From Abyssibius alkaniclasticus (lineage in GTDB: Bacteria > Pseudomonadota > Alphaproteobacteria > Rhodobacterales > Rhodobacteraceae): a stretch of DNA of 64,000 nucleotides. The position numbers and the translations under genes were made by a program. The notes under the pieces were generated by a model, which made no database searches, was not told the origin of the DNA, and saw nothing but the letters and a program-made list of their open reading frames with translations. Each line of letters opens with the position of its first letter. Position 1 is the first letter of the stretch. Positions 42,174 to 51,285 of the stretch are shown piece after piece. The stretch covers positions 806,001 to 870,000 of the forward strand of contig NZ_CP095732.1 of the NCBI RefSeq assembly GCF_020447305.1, read 5' to 3'.

Positions 42174-44742
42174 TCACAATTCGCCCCGGCACGACGATAA
42201 GCTTTTTCGGCGGTTTCCCGTCAAGATAGGGCAGAATCGAAGGATGCGCCAGCGCCAGCGCCTCGATCGCCGACCTGTCGGCAGTGGCGGACACCTGCAT
42301 TTCGCCGCGCCGCTTGCCGTTCACCTGAATGGGCAGGGTGATTTCATCATCAACCAGTTGCGCGGCATCGGCCTTGGGCCAGGGGGCTTGCGCAATCAGC
42401 CCGGCGCCGCCGGTCATTTCCCACATGTCCTCGGCCAGATGCGGGGTGATTGGCGCCATAAGCTGCGCCAATGTCTGCACCGCCACGCGTTTATCGGCCA
42501 AAGGCGCGTTTGACCGCCCGATTTGCGCGGTAAACTCATACATTTTGGCAATGGCCTTGTTGAAGGCGAACCCTTCAAAACAGTCGGTGACATCGGCAAT
42601 CGCGCGGTGCATGGCCTTTTTCAGGCTGCGCGCCTCGTCAACCGCCCCCGGGGGGGCGGCCTCCTCGGCGCGCGTGCCGATTTCATCGGCAAACCGCCAG
42701 ACGCGCGACAAATGCTTCAGCGCGGCCTCGGCGCCTGCCGCAGTCCATTCGACATCGCGCTCTGGCGGGCTGTCGGACAGCACGAACCAGCGCGCGGCAT
42801 CGGCCCCGTTCAGTTTGATCTGCTCCATCGGGTCGATCACATTGCGCTTGGATTTCGACATTTTCACCGAAGGCCCGATTTTCACCGCACTGCCATCGGC
42901 CTTCAGCGTGGCGCCATCGGCGCTGCGGTTCACCTCGTCGGGCGCGTGCCAGATTGGCAGGCCGCGGGCGTTTTCGGTGAAATAGGTCTCATGGCAGACC
43001 ATGCCCTGGTTGAACAAGGCGTTGAACGGCTCGATGGCCGTTTGCGGCAAATGCCCGCATTTGACCATAGCGCGCGCAAAGAACCGCGAATAGAGCAGGT
43101 GCAAAATCGCATGTTCCACCCCGCCGATATACTGATCGACATTCATCCAGTGCGCCGCCTCGTCCTTATCGGTCGGCGTGCTGGCACCCGGGGCGGTGAA
43201 GCGGGCGTAATACCAGCTACTGTCGACAAATGTGTCCATCGTATCGGTTTCGCGCTGCGCGGGGGCGCCGCATTTCGGGCAGGCGCAGTTGCGCCAGGTC
43301 GGGTGGCGGTCGAGCGGGTTGCCGGGGGAGTCGAAACTCACATCCTCGGGCAGCACGACGGGCAGGTTTTCCTTTTTCTCCGGCACCACGCCACAGCGCG
43401 CGCAATGCACCACCGGAATTGGGCAACCCCAGTAACGCTGGCGGCTGATGCCCCAATCGCGCAGGCGGAACTTGGTCACGCCCTGGCCAATGCCGCGTTT
43501 CTCGCATTCGGCAATGGCGGCGGTAATGGCCGCTTCGCCGGTTTGCACTTCAGCGCCGGCGAAACCACGCACATAGCGCACAGGCTCGGTTTTCGGCGGC
43601 ACGAAGGCGGTGTCGGTGACGGTTTTGCTAACGGTCGAGCCATCTTCGGGCACGAACACATCGGCCACGTTCAGCCCGTATTTGCGCGCGAAATCAAGGT
43701 CGCGCTGGTCATGCGCGGGGCAGCCGAAAATCGCGCCGGTGCCGTAATCCATAAGGATGAAATTGGCGATATAGACGGGCAGTTCCCAGCTTGCATCCAG
43801 CGGATGCACAACCGTCAGCCCGGTATCCATGCCGCGCTTTTCCGCCGTTTCAAGCGCCTCTTCGCTGGTGCCCATGCGGCGGCATTCGGCGTTGAAGGCG
43901 GCTATCTCGGGGTTGCTTTCAAGCGCGCGGGCCAGCGGATGGTCGGGAGAGATGGCGGCAAAGCTTGCGCCAAGCAGCGTGTCGGGGCGGGTTGTATAGA
44001 CTTCAAGCGCCTCGAACCCCTCGGGCGCGCCCCTGGTTTCAAAGGCAAATTGCAGCCCTTCGGATTTGCCGATCCAGTTTTTCTGCATCAGCCGCACCTT
44101 TTCCGGCCAGTTCTGCAAACCATCCAGCGCGGTGAGCAATTCCTCGGAATAGTCCGATATCTTGAAGAACCATTGCGTAAGCTCGCGCCGCTCGACCAAT
44201 TCACCCGAGCGCCAGCCGCGCCCGTCGATCACCTGTTCATTGGCCAGCACGGTCATATCAACCGGATCCCAGTTCACCTGCGCCGATTTGCGGTAAGCCA
44301 AGCCGGCCTCCAGCATATCAAGGAACAGCGCCTGCTGCTGGCCGTAATAGTCAGGCTCGCATGTGGCCAGCTCGCGGCTCCAGTCAAGCGACAGGCCAAG
44401 GGCGGCGAACTGTTCCTTCATCTGGGCAATGTTGTGCCGCGTCCAGGTGCCGGGGTGGGTGTTATTGGCCATCGCGGCGTTCTCGGCCGGCATTCCAAAC
44501 GCATCCCAACCCATCGGGTGGAACACGCTGAAGCCCTGCGCCGCCTTGTAACGCGCCACAAGATCGCCCATAGAATAGTTGCGCACATGGCCGATATGCA
44601 GCTTGCCCGACGGATAGGGAAACATTTCCAGCACATAGTATTTCGGCTTGTCGGCATCGCGCTTTGCCGCAAACAGGGCCGACTCATGCCATTTTGCCTG
44701 CCATTTCGGCTCTATCGTCAGGGGGTCATAGCGCGTTGCCAT
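42160..44742 (-). CDS. leuS: Leucyl-tRNA synthetase
   Basis: 860 residues, the usual bacterial length. HIGH in [22 protein letters not shown] in [13 protein letters not shown], and the CP1 editing domain between them are all visible. Two zinc-type Cys pairs appear (CARCGVV and CPKCGAP). First gene of leuS-lptE-holA on this strand, divergent from the first porin with 247 bp between them. Confidence 0.97.
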   Translation of the reverse strand: MATRYDPLTIEPKWQAKWHESALFAAKRDADKPKYYVLEMFPYPSGKLHIGHVRNYSMGDLVARYKAAQGFSVFHPMGWDAFGMPAENAAMANNTHPGTWTRHNIAQMKEQFAALGLSLDWSRELATCEPDYYGQQQALFLDMLEAGLAYRKSAQVNWDPVDMTVLANEQVIDGRGWRSGELVERRELTQWFFKISDYSEELLTALDGLQNWPEKVRLMQKNWIGKSEGLQFAFETRGAPEGFEALEVYTTRPDTLLGASFAAISPDHPLARALESNPEIAAFNAECRRMGTSEEALETAEKRGMDTGLTVVHPLDASWELPVYIANFILMDYGTGAIFGCPAHDQRDLDFARKYGLNVADVFVPEDGSTVSKTVTDTAFVPPKTEPVRYVRGFAGAEVQTGEAAITAAIAECEKRGIGQGVTKFRLRDWGISRQRYWGCPIPVVHCARCGVVPEKKENLPVVLPEDVSFDSPGNPLDRHPTWRNCACPKCGAPAQRETDTMDTFVDSSWYYARFTAPGASTPTDKDEAAHWMNVDQYIGGVEHAILHLLYSRFFARAMVKCGHLPQTAIEPFNALFNQGMVCHETYFTENARGLPIWHAPDEVNRSADGATLKADGSAVKIGPSVKMSKSKRNVIDPMEQIKLNGADAARWFVLSDSPPERDVEWTAAGAEAALKHLSRVWRFADEIGTRAEEAAPPGAVDEARSLKKAMHRAIADVTDCFEGFAFNKAIAKMYEFTAQIGRSNAPLADKRVAVQTLAQLMAPITPHLAEDMWEMTGGAGLIAQAPWPKADAAQLVDDEITLPIQVNGKRRGEMQVSATADRSAIEALALAHPSILPYLDGKPPKKLIVVPGRIVNVVV

Positions 44743-44816
44743 AGTTTTTCGCCTTATCGTCTGGGGTTATGCCCTTGTTTTTCGACTAGTATAAGCAGTT
44801 GCGCACACTAACAAGA

Positions 44817-44957
44817 GGGGCAAAAGCCCCCCCCAATGCTCGAAAGTGTTGCATCCCTGCATCAGGGGGGCAAACAAGTTCAACAAAACTATGGGCTTGC
44901 TTGACGGTCGTGGCGGTTTGGCAGAAAACAGCACCACTCCTTCCGGGTGTTCCCGGA
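44817..44957 (+). promoter_or_regulatory. Leader of the first porin with two hairpins
   Basis: The 247-bp gap before porin 1 contains GGGGC-AAAA-GCCCC (44817-44830) and TCCGGG-TGTT-CCCGGA (44942-44957), the latter 32 bp before the ATG. A TATAAG at 44790 could be a -10 element, with a weak -35. Neither hairpin has a T-tract, so they look like untranslated-leader structures. Confidence 0.4.
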
Positions 44958-44989
44958 TGAGGCAATTTAACTCTCACGAGGGAATACAC

Positions 44990-45970
44990 ATGAAAAAAGT
45001 ACTTCTCACGACCTCCGCACTGGTAGCCTTTGCAGGCTATGCCGCTGCTGAAGTGTCGTTCGGTGGCGAAGTCACCGTTGGCTATAACGACATCGAAGAA
45101 TCCGGCTTCTACCTGGAAGGCGAGCTGAACATCACCGGCACCGCCGAGTTCGACAACGGCGTTGCTGTTGAAGTGACCTACGGCCTTGACCTGTATGACG
45201 GCACGTTTGACGATTTCCCGACAGTCACTGTAACCACCCCGTGGGCAACGCTGACCGTTGGCGAAGTGGAATATGCTGGTACCGACATGTTCGCAATCGT
45301 AGACGGCATGAATCCCGGCGCAGACCTGCGTGAAATCAACGAAGAGATGGTTGCACGTGTTGACGCAACCTTCGGCGGTTTCTCGGTTGGTCTTTCGTTT
45401 GACACCAACCTCTTTTCCACCCCGTTTAACAACTACCCGACCAACGAGCTTTCGATTGGTGCAATGGGTGAATTCGGCGCCTTCTCGTTCAGCGCCGTAT
45501 ATGACGATACCAACTCCATGTATGGTGTGCAGGCTGGCACATCCTTCGGTGGCTTCGACATCTCGGTTGCCTATTTGGCTTCTGACGCGACGGGCGATGA
45601 CTCGATCGGTATCGGTCTTGGCACCACCTTCGGCAATGTTGGCCTTGCTGCCTACTACGCGATCAACAATGGCAACGCCGATGAATTTGGCGTTTCGGCA
45701 GACTTCACCGCCGGTGCAGCATCTATCGCTGTTTGGTATGAAGGCGTTGAAGGCGGCGTTGGCGAAGACTTCGGTGTAGACGTTGAATACGCCTATAACG
45801 ACAACATCAACCTTGGCGCTGGCTATTCCGATGTCGACAGCTTCTATGTATTCGGCACAATGATGGTTGGCGATGCAACCATCGGCGTTTCGTATAACGA
45901 CGATGGCGACGGCGACCAGGACGACGATTACAAAGCTGGTGTAGACGTTTGGATGACCCTGCCGTTCTAA
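44990..45970 (+). CDS. Outer-membrane porin (first of a tandem pair)
   Basis: 326 residues. Signal peptide MKKVLLTTSALVAFAGYAAA, cut before EVSFGG, then an acidic 16-strand-type beta barrel with alternating strands and a C-terminal WMTLPF, the usual terminal aromatic signal for barrel insertion. Rhodobacter-type general porin. The high Asp/Glu content suggests cation preference or saline habitat. ATG 44990 follows GAGGGA. The second porin at 46151 shares the signal peptide and most early strands. Confidence 0.92.
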   Translation: MKKVLLTTSALVAFAGYAAAEVSFGGEVTVGYNDIEESGFYLEGELNITGTAEFDNGVAVEVTYGLDLYDGTFDDFPTVTVTTPWATLTVGEVEYAGTDMFAIVDGMNPGADLREINEEMVARVDATFGGFSVGLSFDTNLFSTPFNNYPTNELSIGAMGEFGAFSFSAVYDDTNSMYGVQAGTSFGGFDISVAYLASDATGDDSIGIGLGTTFGNVGLAAYYAINNGNADEFGVSADFTAGAASIAVWYEGVEGGVGEDFGVDVEYAYNDNINLGAGYSDVDSFYVFGTMMVGDATIGVSYNDDGDGDQDDDYKAGVDVWMTLPF

Positions 45971-45992
45971 GCTGAACGCTGGTATCAAGATT

Positions 45993-46023
45993 GGGGCGCG
46001 CCGCCTGGTGCGCCCCTTTTTGT
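45993..46023 (+). terminator. Rho-independent terminator of porin 1
   Basis: Stem GGGGCGCGCC / GGTGCGCCCC (45993-46002, 46007-46016; one G-T pair), loop GCCT, followed by TTTTT. Confidence 0.92.
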
Positions 46024-46085
46024 TGCAAAATTGCACCAAGTTTCGTGCTGTGTCACAGGGCGGACACGTTTTTTCACATTTTTGA

Positions 46086-46113
46086 TTGCAGATAAACGCG
46101 GTTTCCCTATGGT
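46086..46113 (+). promoter_or_regulatory. Candidate promoter of porin 2
   Basis: TTGCAG (46086-46091), 16-bp spacer, TATGGT (46108-46113), 37 bp before ATG 46151, in an A+T-rich stretch. Confidence 0.4.
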
Positions 46114-46150
46114 TCTGACAATAAATTATTAACACAAACCGGAGATAACT

Positions 46151-47122
46151 ATGAAAAAAGTACTTCTCACGACCTCCGCACTGGTTGCCTTTGCAGGCTA
46201 TGCCGCTGCTGAAGTGTCGTTTGGTGGCGAAGTCACCGTTGGCTATAACGATGTTGAAGAAAACGGCTTCTTCCTTGATGGCGAGCTGAACATCACCGGC
46301 ACCGCCGAGTTTGACAACGGTGTCTCCGTTGAAGTGACCTATGGGCTTGACCTGTATGACGGCTCGTTCGACAATTTCCCGACAGTCACTGTAACCACCC
46401 CCTGGGCAACGCTGACCGTTGGCGACGTGGAATATGCCGGCACCGACATGTTCGAAATGGTCGACGGCATGGACGATACGCATGGCTTCCGCGAAGTGAA
46501 CGATGAACTGGTCGTGCGCGTTGACGTTACCTTTGGTGGCTTCACCATCGGTGTTTCGGCTGACACCAATCTTTATACCGGCGCGAATAACAGCTACCCG
46601 ACCAACGAGCTTTCGATTGGTGCAATGGGTGAATTCGGCGCCTTCTCTTTCACCGCCGGTTACGACCAGGCCGAAGATATGATCGGTGTTTCGGTTGGCA
46701 CGACCTTTGGCAATTTCGAAGTCGATCTGGCCTATCTCAACAACACCCATGACGATGATTCAATCGGCCTCGGCGTCGCAACCACCTTTGGCGACATTGG
46801 TGTTTCGGCCTATTACGCCTTCAATAGCGGCGATGACGACGAATATGGCCTGTCGGTAGATTATGCCACTGGCCCCGTCACCATTGGCGCCTATTGGGAA
46901 GCTGATTCCGGCGGCTACAGCAATGTAGGTGTTGATGTCGGCTATGCCGTCAACGACAATATCTCGGTTGCAGCCGGTTACGACCAGGATGATGGCGCCT
47001 ATATCTACGGCCTGATGATGGTTGGTGATGCGACTGTTGGTGCCGGTTGGGCTGAATACACCGAAGCCGGTGACGAAGAAATTCGTGAAGGTGTTTCGGT
47101 TTGGCTGACCATGCCGTTCTAA
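46151..47122 (+). CDS. Outer-membrane porin (second of a tandem pair)
   Basis: 323 residues and a close paralogue of the first porin. The signal peptide is identical at the protein level, the first ~100 residues and the TNELSIGAMGEFGAFSF segment nearly so, while loop regions differ. It ends WLTMPF. GGAG lies just before the ATG. It has its own promoter-like site and terminator, so it is likely expressed independently of the first porin. Confidence 0.92.
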   Translation: MKKVLLTTSALVAFAGYAAAEVSFGGEVTVGYNDVEENGFFLDGELNITGTAEFDNGVSVEVTYGLDLYDGSFDNFPTVTVTTPWATLTVGDVEYAGTDMFEMVDGMDDTHGFREVNDELVVRVDVTFGGFTIGVSADTNLYTGANNSYPTNELSIGAMGEFGAFSFTAGYDQAEDMIGVSVGTTFGNFEVDLAYLNNTHDDDSIGLGVATTFGDIGVSAYYAFNSGDDDEYGLSVDYATGPVTIGAYWEADSGGYSNVGVDVGYAVNDNISVAAGYDQDDGAYIYGLMMVGDATVGAGWAEYTEAGDEEIREGVSVWLTMPF

Positions 47123-47145
47123 GCTGAACACAGGTATCAAGATCG

Positions 47146-47176
47146 GGGCGCGCCACATGGTGCGCCCTTTTCTTTT
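47146..47176 (+). terminator. Rho-independent terminator of porin 2
   Basis: Stem GGGCGCGCC / GGTGCGCCC (47146-47154, 47159-47167), loop ACAT, followed by TTTTCTTTT. Nearly the same hairpin as after porin 1. Confidence 0.92.
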
Positions 47177-47221
47177 GTTCAGGCCCGTGGCACACCAAGC
47201 AAAAGACCAAGGGTGAAGGCG

Positions 47222-47878
47222 ATGGGTTTGGATGATGTTTTGGCGCGCGTGGCGCAGGCGGCAGAAGCAGCGGGCCGCGATCCGGCCGAAATTACGCTGA
47301 TTGCCGTTTCAAAAGTGCAGCCGAATGCGCGGGTGAAGGCGGTTTTGCAGGCGGGCCACCGGGTTTTTGGCGAAAACAAGGTGCAGGAAGCCCAGGGCAA
47401 ATGGCCGGATTTTCGCGCGGCCTTTGCGGGGGTAGAGCTGCATTTGCTTGGCCCGCTGCAAACCAACAAGATCAAACCCGCGCTGGAGCTGTTTGACGTG
47501 ATCCACAGCCTGGACCGCGACAAGCTGGCGCGCAAACTGGCCGATGCCGCACAGGCGCGCGGGGCCTGTCCGCCGCTTTTTGTGCAGGTCAATACCGGGC
47601 GCGAGCCGCAGAAGGCGGGCATTGACCCCGATGATCTGGACGCGTTCATCGCCCGCTGCCGCGATGACTATGCGCTGCCCCTGGCCGGGTTGATGGTCAT
47701 TCCGCCGATGGATGACGCCCCGCGCCCGCATTTTGATGCGCTGGCCGAAATGGCGGCACGCAACGGGCTTGCGGGCCTGTCAATGGGGATGAGCGGCGAT
47801 TTTGAAGCGGCGATAGCCGCCGGAGCCACGCATATCCGCGTGGGTTCGGCCCTATTCGGGGCGCGCGATTACGGCTGA
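47222..47878 (+). CDS. YggS family PLP-binding protein (PLPBP)
   Basis: 218 residues. Binds pyridoxal phosphate and keeps its supply balanced; no catalytic activity is known. Lysine for PLP is in LIAVSKVQP, followed by VFGENKVQEAQGKW, FVQVNTG and the phosphate-binding GMSGDFEAAIAAGATHIRVG end. I chose ATG 47222 with AAGGG 8 bases before it; a GTG at 47213 is an alternative. It overlaps the end of the convergent LD-transpeptidase-like gene by 10 bp. Confidence 0.9.
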   Translation: MGLDDVLARVAQAAEAAGRDPAEITLIAVSKVQPNARVKAVLQAGHRVFGENKVQEAQGKWPDFRAAFAGVELHLLGPLQTNKIKPALELFDVIHSLDRDKLARKLADAAQARGACPPLFVQVNTGREPQKAGIDPDDLDAFIARCRDDYALPLAGLMVIPPMDDAPRPHFDALAEMAARNGLAGLSMGMSGDFEAAIAAGATHIRVGSALFGARDYG

Positions 47879-48366
47879 ATGGCGATGCGGCTGTCGCGGG
47901 TCCAGCCTGCCAGAACGTGCAAAAGATCGTCGCGCGCCAGCGCCACGCAGCCTTCGGTTGGCATATCCGCCCCGCGCCAGACATGCAAAAACACCGCCGA
48001 GCCCGCGCCGGCAACCACAGGGTTCAGGTTGTAATCCATCACGCCAACCAGGTCATAGACCGGGCTGTCGCGCCAAAGCTTCTCATGGTGATACCGATGC
48101 GGCAGGGTGATCTGGCGGTTATAGGCGGGGTCATTTTCATCATCCGACCAGCCATGATGGGGCGCGATCTTGTGCTGGGGCAAAATGCAACGCGGCGCAA
48201 CACGGTCGGCCCGATACCACAGCGCGCGCAGTTCAAACCGGCCAATCGGGGTTATGCCATCCCCCTCGCGGCGCTTGATGCCAATGCCGCCACGCCCAAG
48301 GGCGCAAGGCATGTGACGGCTTCCAAACCGCGCGCCTTGCGGTGAAACCTGTAAATCCGCGCTCAT
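47869..48366 (-). CDS. L,D-transpeptidase family (YkuD) protein
   Basis: 165 residues with a YkuD-type catalytic end: GSAVFLHVWRGADMPTEGCVAL, in which His (FLHVW) and Cys (TEGCVA) fit the H-x(n)-SHGC-type site, with T-E-G-C instead of S-H-G-C. No signal peptide is visible, unlike classical periplasmic enzymes. The family also includes stand-alone proteins with unclear roles. Its ATG overlaps the ribA stop by 4 bp. Confidence 0.8.
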   Translation of the reverse strand: MSADLQVSPQGARFGSRHMPCALGRGGIGIKRREGDGITPIGRFELRALWYRADRVAPRCILPQHKIAPHHGWSDDENDPAYNRQITLPHRYHHEKLWRDSPVYDLVGVMDYNLNPVVAGAGSAVFLHVWRGADMPTEGCVALARDDLLHVLAGWTRDSRIAIQP

Positions 48367-49424
48367 AGCAAATGTCCGGATTTGGCGGCTTTCGTGTCCA
48401 GATATCCGGAATTCTCAACCGTGCGCCCCACGGCCAGCGGCACACGTTCCACCACGTTCAACCCGCAACTGTTCATCCGGGCGACCTTGGCGGGGTTGTT
48501 TGTCATCAGCCGCACGGCGCGAAAGCCCATTTTGCGCAAAATCTGCGCGCCAATGGTGAAGTCGCGCTCGTCATCGGCAAAGCCCAGGCGGTGGTTGGCC
48601 TCGACCGTGTCGAACCCCTGGTCTTGCAAGCCGTAAGCGCGCATTTTATTGGCCAGCCCAATGCCGCGCCCCTCCTGGTTGAGATACAGCAGCACACCCG
48701 CGCCTGCCTGACCGATGGCCGCCAGCGCCGCCTGAAGCTGCGCGCCGCAATCGCATTTCTGGCTGCCGATCACATCGCCGGTAAAGCAGGCCGAATGCAG
48801 CCGTGCCAGCACGGGTTTGGCACGATCCGGCGCGCCGATTTCAACGGCGTAATGCTCCTCATCGCCATGATCGTCGCGAAACACCAGCACCCGCCCGGCG
48901 GCAGAGACATGCAGCGGCACGCGTGCGCCCGCAACCTCGCGCAATTGCGGGGCGGCGGCTTGCGCGATTTCATCCAGCGACAGCATTGTCAGCCCGGCGG
49001 GGGGCGCATCCAGCCGCAACACCAATGCGGCGGGCAGCAAATGCGCGCGGCGCAGCAGGGTCAGCGCCGCGCGGCTGCCCGCCGCATCGGGGTTGTCGCG
49101 CCGGCTTTGATAGGGCCCTTTCATCGGATAATTCAGGTCTGCCGCCGGGTCGGCCGAGGCGTGCAGCCAGCGCAGATTGGCCCCAAGAGGCAAAGCAATG
49201 CGCGCATGATCACCGCTATAGACGCGTGCTTTCAGCGTTTCGGCGCGGGCGGCCGATAGCACCAGATCGGGGGGGCCAAGCGCGCAGATGCCTGAAAACC
49301 CCGCCGCATCCAGCGTTTCAACCGCAGCCACAAGCAGGCCATCGCCCAGTAAAATAGGCAATCCGATGCGCAAATCATGCTGCGCGCGGGCCATGCGGGC
49401 CTGTGGGGTGAGAAAGTTGCTCAT
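48363..49424 (-). CDS. ribA: GTP cyclohydrolase II
   Basis: First enzyme of riboflavin synthesis. 353 residues, with an N-terminal extension of about 150 residues before the catalytic domain. Zinc cysteines are in ACFTGDVIGSQKCDCGAQL, and NQEGRGIGLANKMRAYGLQD carries the catalytic region. I chose ATG 49424 (SNFLTPQARMARA); the frame runs on to 50795, but that part lies opposite the response regulator and soxR. Convergent with nothing but coupled to the LD-transpeptidase-like gene by ATGA. Confidence 0.92.
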   Translation of the reverse strand: MSNFLTPQARMARAQHDLRIGLPILLGDGLLVAAVETLDAAGFSGICALGPPDLVLSAARAETLKARVYSGDHARIALPLGANLRWLHASADPAADLNYPMKGPYQSRRDNPDAAGSRAALTLLRRAHLLPAALVLRLDAPPAGLTMLSLDEIAQAAAPQLREVAGARVPLHVSAAGRVLVFRDDHGDEEHYAVEIGAPDRAKPVLARLHSACFTGDVIGSQKCDCGAQLQAALAAIGQAGAGVLLYLNQEGRGIGLANKMRAYGLQDQGFDTVEANHRLGFADDERDFTIGAQILRKMGFRAVRLMTNNPAKVARMNSCGLNVVERVPLAVGRTVENSGYLDTKAAKSGHLL

Positions 49425-49586
49425 AACGAAGTTGTGTTGCGCAATGTTACAGTTTTGTCGAGTCTGAACCCTCAAACTGAAACATACCACCCCCAAGTGA
49501 CACAGCCGCGTGATGCGCCCCCCACAAGCCTTGCGAAGCGCAGCAATCGCCCGCAATTTAAGCCCATAGTCACGATGGAGGACGAC

Positions 49587-50273
49587 ATGAGCGGTTTGAA
49601 AAAAATTCTGATGGTTGATGATGACGAAGACCTGCGCGAGGCGCTGGCCGACCAGCTGGTGCTGACCGACGAGTTTGACGTGTTCGAGGCGGGCAACGGT
49701 GCCGATGGGCTGAAACGCGCCAAGGAATCGCATTACGATCTGGTGATACTGGATGTGGGCCTGCCCGATATGGATGGCCGCGAATTGTGCCGCCTGATGC
49801 GCAAACAGGGCGTAAAAGCCCCGGTTCTGATGCTGACCGGCCATGATACCGATAGCGACACGATTTTGGGGCTGGATGCCGGCGCCAATGATTATGTGAC
49901 CAAACCCTTCAAATTCCCGGTCTTGCTGGCGCGTATCCGCGCGCAGCTTCGCCAGCACGAACAATCCGAAGATGCGGTGTTTCAGGTTGGCCCCTATACG
50001 TTCAAACCTGCCGCGAAAATGTTGCTCGATGAGTCCGAGCGCAAGATCCGCCTGACGGAGAAGGAAACCAACATCCTGAAATACCTCTACCGCGCTTCGG
50101 ATTCGGTGGTCGCGCGCGATGTGCTGCTGCACGAGGTTTGGGGCTATAACGCGGGGGTGACCACGCATACGCTGGAAACCCATATCTACCGTCTGCGCCA
50201 GAAAATCGAGCCCGACCCGAGCCATGCGCAGATATTGCTGACAGAAAGCGGTGGCTACCGGCTTTCGGCTTGA
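49587..50273 (+). CDS. OmpR/PhoB family response regulator
   Basis: 228 residues. Receiver domain with acidic pocket MVDDDED and phospho-acceptor Asp56 in VILDVGLPDMDG, and the Lys of YVTKPFKFP. A C-terminal winged helix follows (TEKETNILKYLYRAS, LETHIYRLRQKIE). No histidine kinase is adjacent, so it is an orphan here. It looks like the conserved alphaproteobacterial orphan regulator I remember near ribA in Rhodobacter (possibly CenR), which is not proven. ATG 49587 follows GGAGG. Its 3' end overlaps the soxR 3' end by 19 bp. Confidence 0.88.
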   Translation: MSGLKKILMVDDDEDLREALADQLVLTDEFDVFEAGNGADGLKRAKESHYDLVILDVGLPDMDGRELCRLMRKQGVKAPVLMLTGHDTDSDTILGLDAGANDYVTKPFKFPVLLARIRAQLRQHEQSEDAVFQVGPYTFKPAAKMLLDESERKIRLTEKETNILKYLYRASDSVVARDVLLHEVWGYNAGVTTHTLETHIYRLRQKIEPDPSHAQILLTESGGYRLSA

Positions 50274-50713
50274 TCGGGCGAATCGCCCAGCAAATAACGC
50301 GGCCCCGCGCCCTTCAGGCGGGCGCGGTCGCCGGGGTTGTAAAGCGCGCAGTTTGTCATGGAAAGGCAACCGCAGCCAATGCAGCCATCCAGATTGTCGC
50401 GCAGCTTTTCCAGCGCCGCAATCCGCGTGTTCAACTCGTCGCGCAAGTGCAGGCTGATGGCCTGCCAATCCGCGCCCGTTGGTGCATGGCCCTGCGGCAG
50501 GCTGGCCATAAGCTCTTTGATCCGCGCCAGTGAAAAGCCGAATTTCTGCGCGATGATCACGAAGGACAACCGCCGGATATCGGCCTTGGGGTAGCGCCTT
50601 TGCCCGCCCGCATTGCGGTTGGGGGCCAGCAGCCCTTGGGTTTCGTAATAGCGGATGGCCGACACGGCAAGCCCGGTGCGGCTTGCCAGTTGCCCGATGG
50701 AAATTTCTTGCAT
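50255..50713 (-). CDS. soxR: Redox-sensitive MerR-type regulator SoxR
   Basis: 152 residues. MerR-type helix-turn-helix (ISIGQLASRTGLAVSAIRYY) and the [2Fe-2S] cysteines Cys111, Cys114, Cys116, Cys122 in CIGCGCLSMTNC (CxxCxCx5C). It senses superoxide or redox-cycling compounds and activates a divergent promoter. ATG 50713 is chosen; an upstream in-frame ATG at 50755 would lie within the operator. The divergent VOC gene is its likely target. Confidence 0.93.
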   Translation of the reverse strand: MQEISIGQLASRTGLAVSAIRYYETQGLLAPNRNAGGQRRYPKADIRRLSFVIIAQKFGFSLARIKELMASLPQGHAPTGADWQAISLHLRDELNTRIAALEKLRDNLDGCIGCGCLSMTNCALYNPGDRARLKGAGPRYLLGDSPDQAESR

Positions 50714-50731
50714 ATTGCCCCGATAAAATGC

Positions 50732-50761
50732 TTGACCTAAAGTTAGGTTTAGCAATTAGAC
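50732..50761 (+). promoter_or_regulatory. SoxR-box-like operator and promoter between soxR and the VOC gene
   Basis: TTGACCTAAAGTTAGGTTTA (50732-50751) resembles the SoxR box (TTGACCTCAAGTTAACTTGAGG type). TTGACC would be the -35 and TTAGAC (50756-50761) the -10, with an 18-bp spacer, as with MerR-controlled long-spacer promoters. Confidence 0.6.
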
Positions 50762-50793
50762 AGGCAAAATCAAGCAATTTGAAAGGACAGACC

Positions 50794-51177
50794 ATGACTC
50801 AGACCCGCCTTGAACATACCAACATCACCGTTTCAGACCCTGCCAGAACCGCCGCCTGGCTGGCCGAGGTGTTTGGCTGGCAAATCCGCTGGCAGGGCGA
50901 AGCGATCAACGGCGGTTTCACCATCCATATCGGCGCCGATGATCATTACCTTGCCATCTACAACCCCAATGTGCCGCTCGTGCCCGGCAATTCCAGCTAT
51001 ACAATGCGGGGCGGGCTCAACCATGTGGGGATTGTGGTGGATGATCTCGACGCGGTCGAGGCGCGGGTCAAGGCCGCCGGCTTTACCCCCGGAAAACATG
51101 CCGATTACGAGCCCGGACGCCGGTTCTACTTCCGCGACCATGACAATATCGAATTCGAGATCGTCGCCTATGATTGA
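50794..51177 (+). CDS. VOC (glyoxalase/dioxygenase superfamily) protein
   Basis: 127 residues with two beta-alpha-beta-beta-beta halves. HTNITVSDPARTAAWLAEVFGW opens it, with the key part HTNITVSDPARTA; the second half has LNHVGIVVDDLDAVEARVKAAGF and ends YFRDHDNIEFEIVAY (Glu metal ligand). His near the start and of LNHVG are likely ligands. Substrate unknown; methylglyoxal or a redox-active antibiotic are family options. GAAAGGA lies before ATG 50794. Control by SoxR is suggested by the shared operator. Confidence 0.85.
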   Translation: MTQTRLEHTNITVSDPARTAAWLAEVFGWQIRWQGEAINGGFTIHIGADDHYLAIYNPNVPLVPGNSSYTMRGGLNHVGIVVDDLDAVEARVKAAGFTPGKHADYEPGRRFYFRDHDNIEFEIVAYD

Positions 51178-51285
51178 GCAGGCCTGACCGCACCGAAAAC
51201 CAGGCACCGCCAAGGTTGGCCTTTGCGCTTGAATGCCCGCGCGCGGCGCGCGACACTGCGCCGAAATTTCCATAAGGGGCAGAGC

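Noticed and set aside
42523-44811. 762-residue plus-strand frame opposite leuS
   Set aside because: A mirror frame of high-G+C coding sequence; His/Arg/Gly/Ala-rich, no domain, and leuS is certain.
44786-46750. 654-residue minus-strand frame opposite the porins
   Set aside because: It spans a terminator and two well-supported porin genes and shows internal repetition only because the porins are duplicated.
49425-50795. N-terminal extension of the ribA frame (810 residues in all)
   Set aside because: It lies antisense to the response regulator and in another frame of soxR, and is not like any GTP cyclohydrolase II.
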